A DNA stretch of 12,323 bases from Lachnospiraceae bacterium (GTDB lineage Bacteria; Bacillota_A; Clostridia; Lachnospirales; Lachnospiraceae), in NCBI GenBank assembly GCA_900764695.1, contig CAAFOY010000098.1:1-12323 (forward strand). The letters are read 5' to 3'. The notes under the pieces are model-generated. The model made no database searches, had not been told where the DNA came from, and was given only the letters and a program-made list of their open reading frames with translations. Shown piece by piece: positions 8,359 through 12,323 of this stretch. Each line of letters begins with the position of its first letter. The stretch's first letter is position 1. Both the position numbers and the translations under genes were made by a program.

Positions 8359-9093
8359 TTAGTTCTCCTCAACTTTTCCAAATCTTCTGTCTCTTTCATT
8401 ATACTTTGCTATAGCTTTTTTTAATTCCTCTTTATTAAAATCAGGCCATAAAACATCTGTAAAATAAAATTCTGTATATGCAAGCTGCCATAAAAGATAA
8501 TTTGACAATCTTAACTCTCCACTTGTTCTGATTAATAAATCAGGGTCAGGAATATCGTGAGTATCTAAAAAACCGTTAAACATATCTTCTGTAATATCTT
8601 CCGGAGCAATTTTGCCTTCAGCACATTCTCTAGATATTTTTCTGATTCCTCTTACAATTTCATCTCTTGCTCCATAATTAAGTGCAATGATAAATGTAAT
8701 ACCTGTATTATTTTTTGAACACTCTTCTAATTCTTCTATTTTTTCAACAATCTCAGGTTCTAATCTGCTCCTTTCACCTATAACTCTTACTCTCATATTG
8801 TTGCTGTTTGCTCTTTTAATACAGTCTTTTAAATAATTTTTGAGAAGTTTCATTAAAGCTGCAACTTCATCATCAGGTCTGTTCCAGTTTTCTGTTGAAA
8901 ATGCATATACAGTCAAATACTTAACGCCTAAATCATATGCGTCTTCTATTATTTTTTCTACTGTCTTTGCTCCTGCCACATGTCCTGCATTTCTAGGTAA
9001 AAATCTCTTTTTTGCCCATCTTCCATTGCCATCCATAATAATGGCAATATGATTAGGTATATTCATTCCTGTTAAATCTATACTCTCTGCCAT
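8359..9093 (-). CDS. uppS: Undecaprenyl diphosphate synthase (cis-prenyltransferase)
   Basis: UppS condenses isopentenyl diphosphate units onto farnesyl diphosphate in cis to make the C55 carrier for peptidoglycan and other wall polymers. With the start chosen here it has 244 residues, the usual size. Motifs in order: HIAIIMDGNGRWA at 15-27 with catalytic D21, the STENW stretch at 66-70, ALNYGARDEI at 137-146, and RTSGELRLSNYLLWQ at 189-203, which binds diphosphate. The frame is open for 17 more codons upstream to a TTG at 9144. That extension has no ribosome site at either of its earlier starts, runs through a hairpin and adds nothing family-like, whereas GGAGG lies just before the ATG at 9093. 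The stop is 2 nt before cdsA. Confidence 0.97.
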   Translation of the reverse strand: MAESIDLTGMNIPNHIAIIMDGNGRWAKKRFLPRNAGHVAGAKTVEKIIEDAYDLGVKYLTVYAFSTENWNRPDDEVAALMKLLKNYLKDCIKRANSNNMRVRVIGERSRLEPEIVEKIEELEECSKNNTGITFIIALNYGARDEIVRGIRKISRECAEGKIAPEDITEDMFNGFLDTHDIPDPDLLIRTSGELRLSNYLLWQLAYTEFYFTDVLWPDFNKEELKKAIAKYNERDRRFGKVEEN

Positions 9094-9097
9094 ACTT

Positions 9098-9102
9098 CCT
9101 CC
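9098..9102 (-). promoter_or_regulatory. Ribosome binding site deciding the uppS start
   Basis: GGAGG lies 4 nt before the ATG at 9093. The spacing is short, but it is the only strong Shine-Dalgarno match near any candidate start. The upstream ATG at 9120 and TTG at 9144 have none. Confidence 0.7.
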
Positions 9103-9120
9103 GGTTTCTGTATACATTCT

Positions 9121-9169
9121 AAAATGGCTTTTGCACAGAATCAATTTTTATTCTTTGCAAAAGCCACTT
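9121..9169 (-). terminator. Hairpin between frr and uppS, weak terminator or attenuator
   Basis: Arms at 9153-9169 and 9122-9138 pair over 17 positions in the minus-strand RNA: fifteen Watson-Crick pairs, one G-U and one A-G mismatch, around a 14-nt loop. The core is GGCTTTTGCA. The stem runs into UUUU and then AGAAUG, so the U-tract is short and read-through is likely. It begins about 45 nt after the frr stop and ends about 30 nt before the uppS start. It may lower expression of the lipid genes relative to pyrH-frr, or protect RNA ends after processing. Confidence 0.55.
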
Positions 9170-9213
9170 ATTAATACGAAATTGTTTTTGCTGAGGATTT
9201 ATTAACATTTCTA

Positions 9214-9768
9214 TTATACTGTTAATATTTCCTTTGATTTTTCTTCTACTGCTGCATCAATCTTTGCAACATATTTATCTGTAGATTTCTGAACATCATC
9301 CTGATATTCCTTAATTTCATCTTCTGAAATTCCATCTTCTTTTCCTTTTTTCTTAATTGCATCCATTGCATCTCTTCTAATATTTCTAACTGCAACTTTT
9401 GCATTTTCACCTTTTTTCTTAACATCCTTTACAAGTTCTTTTCTTCTTTCTTCTGTTAATTCAGGGAAAACAAGTCTAATCATCTTTCCATCATTAGTTG
9501 GTGTTAATCCTAAATCAGACATTAAAAGTGCTTTTTCAATATCTTTCAAAATAGATGCTTCCCAAGGCTGAATTACAATCATTCTTGCTTCAGGCACTGA
9601 TATATTGCCAACCTGCTGAAGTGGTGTTGGTGAACCGTAATAATCAACTGTAATCTTATCTAAAATATGTGGATTAGCACGTCCAGCTCTAATAGATGTG
9701 TATTCACCATATAAATTGTCTAATGACTTTTCCATCTTATCTTCATATGTCATAATTAATTCTTCCAT
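9214..9768 (-). CDS. frr: Ribosome recycling factor
   Basis: RRF works with EF-G to split the post-termination ribosome. The 184 residues are the standard size. The conserved N-terminal helix holds SIRAGRANP at 25-33, followed by the small domain with TPLQQVGNISVPEAR at 48-62. PWEASILKDIEKA and the long C-terminal helices follow, including PELTEERRKELVK at 102-114 and VRNIRRDAMD at 127-136. AAGGAG lies 7 nt before the ATG at 9768, while the second Met at codon 6 has no ribosome site. It starts 24 nt after pyrH, so the two share a transcript. It ends in TAA followed directly by TAG. Confidence 0.98.
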   Translation of the reverse strand: MEELIMTYEDKMEKSLDNLYGEYTSIRAGRANPHILDKITVDYYGSPTPLQQVGNISVPEARMIVIQPWEASILKDIEKALLMSDLGLTPTNDGKMIRLVFPELTEERRKELVKDVKKKGENAKVAVRNIRRDAMDAIKKKGKEDGISEDEIKEYQDDVQKSTDKYVAKIDAAVEEKSKEILTV

Positions 9769-9792
9769 GTTAAAACTCCTTCATTCTATAAA

Positions 9793-10491
9793 TTATTCTA
9801 CTGTAATTTTTGTTCCTATTTTCTCGCCTGTTGCTGCCTTAATAATGCTATTTTCTTCATTCAATCCGAATAAAAGCATTGGCATTTTATTTTCCATTGC
9901 CAAAACACTTGCTGCAAGATCAATTACTCCAAGTCTGTCATCTACAATCTTACTTATTGGTAATTCATCATATTTCTTAGCATCCGGGTTAACAGCAGGA
10001 TCACTATCATACACACCGTCAATTGCTTTAGCTCCTAAAATACAATCTGCTTCAATTTCAATGGCTCTTAAAACCATTGTCATATCTGTTGAAAAATATG
10101 GATGACCTGTTCCTCCGGCGAAGAAACAAACCTTACCTGCCTTTAATCCATTAACAGCTTCATCCTTTGAAAATAATTTAGTCCATGTTCCGCATGTAAA
10201 TGGTGTAAATACATCTGTGTCCATTCCTTCTGTTCTGAATATTTCTGACACATACATACAGTTCATAATTGTGGCAAGCATACCGATTCCATCTGCCTTA
10301 GGTCTGTCAATCTTTTCGCTTGTACGACCTCTCCAGAAATTCCCTCCACCTATAACTATTCCAACTTCTATATTCTTATCTACAAGTTGCTTAACCTGCT
10401 TAGCAACTGCAACACAAGTTGCCTCATCAAATCCGGTTTTCTTATCACCGGCTAAAGCTTCACCGCTAAGTTTAAGTAACACTCTCTTCAT
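9793..10491 (-). CDS. pyrH: UMP kinase
   Basis: PyrH phosphorylates UMP to UDP in pyrimidine nucleotide synthesis. It belongs to the amino-acid kinase fold rather than the P-loop kinases and acts as a cytosolic hexamer. The 232 residues are near the usual 235-240. Motifs: VLLKLSGEAL at 4-13 (phosphate binding), IGGGNFWRGR at 47-56, the acceptor-site stretch FAGGTGHPYFSTD at 124-136, and GAKAIDGVYDSDP at 153-165 for ATP. GAGGAA sits 6 nt before the ATG. It is the first gene of the operon. In most Firmicutes rpsB and tsf lie directly upstream, but here there is a 340-bp non-coding stretch with its own promoter and then a symporter gene. Confidence 0.98.
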   Translation of the reverse strand: MKRVLLKLSGEALAGDKKTGFDEATCVAVAKQVKQLVDKNIEVGIVIGGGNFWRGRTSEKIDRPKADGIGMLATIMNCMYVSEIFRTEGMDTDVFTPFTCGTWTKLFSKDEAVNGLKAGKVCFFAGGTGHPYFSTDMTMVLRAIEIEADCILGAKAIDGVYDSDPAVNPDAKKYDELPISKIVDDRLGVIDLAASVLAMENKMPMLLFGLNEENSIIKAATGEKIGTKITVE

Positions 10492-10572
10492 TGTTTATTC
10501 CTCTTTTTTCTATTATTATTTCGTATGTTTATCTGTATCATTCCACAAAATGGGCGCACTAATACAAAATCT

Positions 10573-10594
10573 GTAACTAGAATACCATAGTTAC
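10573..10594. promoter_or_regulatory. Inverted repeat GTAACTA-N8-TAGTTAC, likely operator of the pyrH operon
   Basis: The two 7-nt arms (10573-10579 and 10588-10594) are perfect inverted copies with an 8-bp spacer. The repeat covers the whole -10 hexamer of the pyrH promoter candidate, where a bound dimeric repressor would block RNA polymerase. The size and spacing suit a TetR-, MarR- or GntR-like dimer. I do not recognise it as the site of a named regulator. Confidence 0.5.
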
Positions 10595-10607
10595 TAAAAA
10601 AATTCAA
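10579..10607 (-). promoter_or_regulatory. Probable sigma-A promoter of the pyrH operon
   Basis: On the minus strand TTGAAT (10602-10607) and TATTCT (10579-10584) are 17 bp apart, and TGG precedes the -10, giving an extended -10 (TGn). Each hexamer has two mismatches to consensus. The RNA start would be near 10572, with a leader of about 80 nt. A TATAAT at 10607-10612 overlaps the -35 but has no partner at a proper distance. The leader shows no strong hairpin or riboswitch that I recognise. Confidence 0.5.
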
Positions 10608-10612
10608 TTATA

Positions 10613-10834
10613 CCTTTGTTGTAAAACATCCATATTTACAAAAGATTTTCTTATTATTTTTCTACTCAAATAATTTCTTAATTATAATGCAGAAATCATT
10701 TTAAACAAACTATGTTTTTGTTTGACTTCCCCGCGTTCTTTCATTTAAATAAATAGGTTAAGAACATAACTTAAATTATATTTGTAAACTAATCTGAATA
10801 TACTTATATCTTGCGTCAAAATGCATATACTTAA
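10613..10834. other. Non-coding stretch upstream of the pyrH promoter
   Basis: I see no supportable gene here on either strand. It contains a perfect inverted repeat AAACAAA-N7-TTTGTTT (10703-10723). A minus-strand TATAAT at 10681-10686 could pair with TTGTTT at 16 bp as a weak second promoter; its -35 would lie in the repeat. A short GC-richer patch (10724-10737) lies next to the repeat. A 20-codon minus-strand frame at 10744-10682 has no ribosome site. Confidence 0.4.
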
Positions 10835-10904
10835 AAGGCAGCCTGAATCATTATTATATGTATCCGAAATTTCTCGTACATATAATCAGCATTCAGACTG
10901 CCTT
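10835..10904 (-). terminator. Long imperfect hairpin after the symporter gene, probable terminator
   Basis: The outer arms AAGGCAG-C-CTGAAT and ATTCAG-A-CTGCCTT pair over 14 positions, an internal loop follows, and then an inner 10-bp stem (ATTATATGTA with TACATATAAT). The odd position in the outer stem is G-U in the minus-strand RNA and A-C in the plus, which favours the minus direction. It begins 47 nt after the symporter stop. The U-tail on the minus RNA is short (CCUUUUAAG). The plus-strand tail is more T-rich, but no plus-strand gene leads into it. Confidence 0.65.
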
Positions 10905-10951
10905 CTTATTTTTATTGTTTTATATCTTCCTAAAATATTTATTAAGATACT

Positions 10952-12323
10952 CTATTTATTATTCTGTTTCTTTTTTTCATCAAAATAATCTTTTGTTTCT
11001 TTTGCAACTATACCACTTAATACAAACAATGCAATAATATTTGGAATGGCCATAAGTCCATTAAATATATCTGCGATTGTCCATACTGCCTTAACAGTCA
11101 TATATGGTCCGATGAATACTGCTAAAATGTATAACCATCTATAAACCTTTACAGCAGTTTTACTTTTATTTGATAAATATTCCAAACATCTTTCACCATA
11201 GTAATCCCATCCAAGAATAGTTGTGAATGCAAAGAATACTAAACATACCATTAATATGAATGCTGAAACTTCTGATGGGAGAAAACTTAATCCGTTCTGG
11301 AAAGCATTTGTTGTAACCTGAACACCTTCAAGTCCGACAACTTTATATGAACCCATCATTACAATTGAAAGACCAGTTAACGTACAAACAATAATTGTAT
11401 CTATGAAAGTACCTGTCATTGTTACAAGTCCCTGACGAACAGGATCTTTTGTCTTTGCTGCAGCTGCTGCGATAGGTGCTGAACCAAGGCCTGCTTCATT
11501 TGAGAAAATACCTCTTGCTATACCTTTTTGCATTGAAATTGCTATAGATGCAAATACACCACCTGCTACTGCCTTTGCACCAAATGCATATTCAACTATT
11601 GTCGCTATTGCTCCAGGTAATTTTGTAATATTAGTTACAATTAAAACTAATACTGAAACAATATATAAAACAGCCATAAATGGTACAATTACCTGTGATA
11701 CATTAGCAATTCTCTTAATACCACCAATTACAACCAATCCTACACAGATAGCTAAAACAAAAGCTGTGATTACAATAGCAATTGAATAATCATTTCCTAG
11801 AATACTAATTGTATTTTCTTTATTAGGGTCAAAGAATGACTGGACCGCTGATGCAATTCCGTTAACCTGTGTAAATGTTCCGATACCAAATAAACCTACA
11901 CATGCTCCAAAGAATGCAAATATCTTCGCAAGCCATTTCCATTTATGTCCCATACCATTTTCTATGTAATAGAATGGTCCACCAAGTACATGACCTTCTT
12001 CATCAATCGTTCTATAGCGTACTGCTAAAAATCCTTCTGAATATTTTGTTGCCATTCCAAAGAAAGCAGCTACCCACATCCAAAATAACGCTCCCGGTCC
12101 ACCTACTGCAGTACCAAGTGCTGTACATCCAATAGCTGTTGCTACACCTACAATGTTACCTGTACCAATTGTTGCTGATAATGCTGTACATAGTGCTCCA
12201 AAACTACTAACTTCCCCGTGTCCTTCTTCTTCGTTCTTAAACATATACTTAAGTGCCTTAGGCAAATGCACTATCTGTAATAGTCTTAACCGAAAAGTAA
12301 GGTAGATGCCTGCTGCAAGAATC
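10952..12323 (-). CDS. Sodium:alanine (or glycine) symporter, AgcS family, 5' end outside window
   Basis: This is a secondary transporter of the AgcS family (TC 2.A.25), which imports alanine or glycine with Na+ across the cytoplasmic membrane. The visible 456 residues are strongly hydrophobic with roughly ten membrane segments and end in a Lys-rich cytoplasmic tail. Family marks by visible residue: TIGTGNIVG at about 51-59, the signature GGPGALFWMWVAAFFG at 74-89, and SNEAGLGSAP at 274-283. A GTG at 12271 looks like a start, but the frame continues without a stop to the window edge. The upstream residues (GIYLTFRLRLLQIVHLPKAL across the junction) match the family's usual N-terminal loop, so the GTG is an internal valine and perhaps 20-40 residues are missing. 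Substrate choice between alanine and glycine cannot be settled here. It ends in a hairpin and looks independent of pyrH. Confidence 0.94.
   Translation of the reverse strand, partial: ILAAGIYLTFRLRLLQIVHLPKALKYMFKNEEEGHGEVSSFGALCTALSATIGTGNIVGVATAIGCTALGTAVGGPGALFWMWVAAFFGMATKYSEGFLAVRYRTIDEEGHVLGGPFYYIENGMGHKWKWLAKIFAFFGACVGLFGIGTFTQVNGIASAVQSFFDPNKENTISILGNDYSIAIVITAFVLAICVGLVVIGGIKRIANVSQVIVPFMAVLYIVSVLVLIVTNITKLPGAIATIVEYAFGAKAVAGGVFASIAISMQKGIARGIFSNEAGLGSAPIAAAAAKTKDPVRQGLVTMTGTFIDTIIVCTLTGLSIVMMGSYKVVGLEGVQVTTNAFQNGLSFLPSEVSAFILMVCLVFFAFTTILGWDYYGERCLEYLSNKSKTAVKVYRWLYILAVFIGPYMTVKAVWTIADIFNGLMAIPNIIALFVLSGIVAKETKDYFDEKKKQNNK

Noticed and set aside
9698..10105. Plus-strand open frame of 135 codons across pyrH and frr
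   Set aside because: It runs antisense through two strongly supported genes, with no ribosome site or recognisable domain.
10682..10744. A 20-codon minus-strand frame (MKERGEVKQK, HSLFKMISAL) in the gap upstream of pyrH
   Set aside because: The residues faintly recall the N-terminal leader of AgrD-like autoinducer peptides, but this is from memory only. There is no ribosome site, the frame stops before any Cys-containing signal region, and no agrB-like gene is in view.

Overview
The window is AT-rich DNA from a low-GC Gram-positive bacterium. It carries the Gram-positive-specific replicase polC, and it has the order cdsA - rseP - ispG - polC, which is typical of Clostridia; in Bacilli proS usually sits before polC. 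A Lachnospiraceae-like anaerobe fits best, but this is inference from gene order and protein style, not from a search. Every convincing gene lies on the minus strand, so transcription runs from high to low coordinates.

Region by region, in transcription order. (1) 12323-10952: an AgcS-type Na+/alanine (or glycine) symporter whose 5' end lies outside the window. It is followed by a 70-bp imperfect hairpin (10835-10904). (2) 10834-10492: about 340 bp without a convincing gene. It holds a probable sigma-A promoter for the main operon, and a perfect 7-bp-arm inverted repeat lies on the -10 of that promoter. (3) 10491-546: a housekeeping cluster, pyrH - frr - uppS - cdsA - rseP - ispG - polC. It covers UMP phosphorylation, ribosome recycling, undecaprenyl-PP synthesis, CDP-diacylglycerol synthesis, a site-2 intramembrane protease, the penultimate MEP isoprenoid step and the replicative DNA polymerase. 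Within it are a hairpin between frr and uppS and a likely internal promoter before rseP. A perfect 24-bp palindrome lies inside the polC coding sequence. (4) 536-491: a strong intrinsic terminator after polC. (5) 264-1: the N-terminal 88 residues of a helix-turn-helix regulator of the BglG/PRD type, cut by the window edge. A GAAACGTTTC palindrome lies in its upstream region.

The genes form a growth-linked block joining translation, lipid and wall carrier supply, isoprenoid precursors and DNA replication. IspG feeds the isoprenoid units that UppS uses, and CdsA and RseP are membrane neighbours. Two departures from the usual arrangement stand out. dxr, normally between cdsA and rseP, is absent, leaving a 125-bp gap with a promoter. 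rpsB-tsf, normally upstream of pyrH, is replaced by the unrelated symporter gene. I see no mobile element, CRISPR array, tRNA or rRNA, and no clear novel defence or biosynthetic system. The points of interest are regulatory DNA and the altered gene order.
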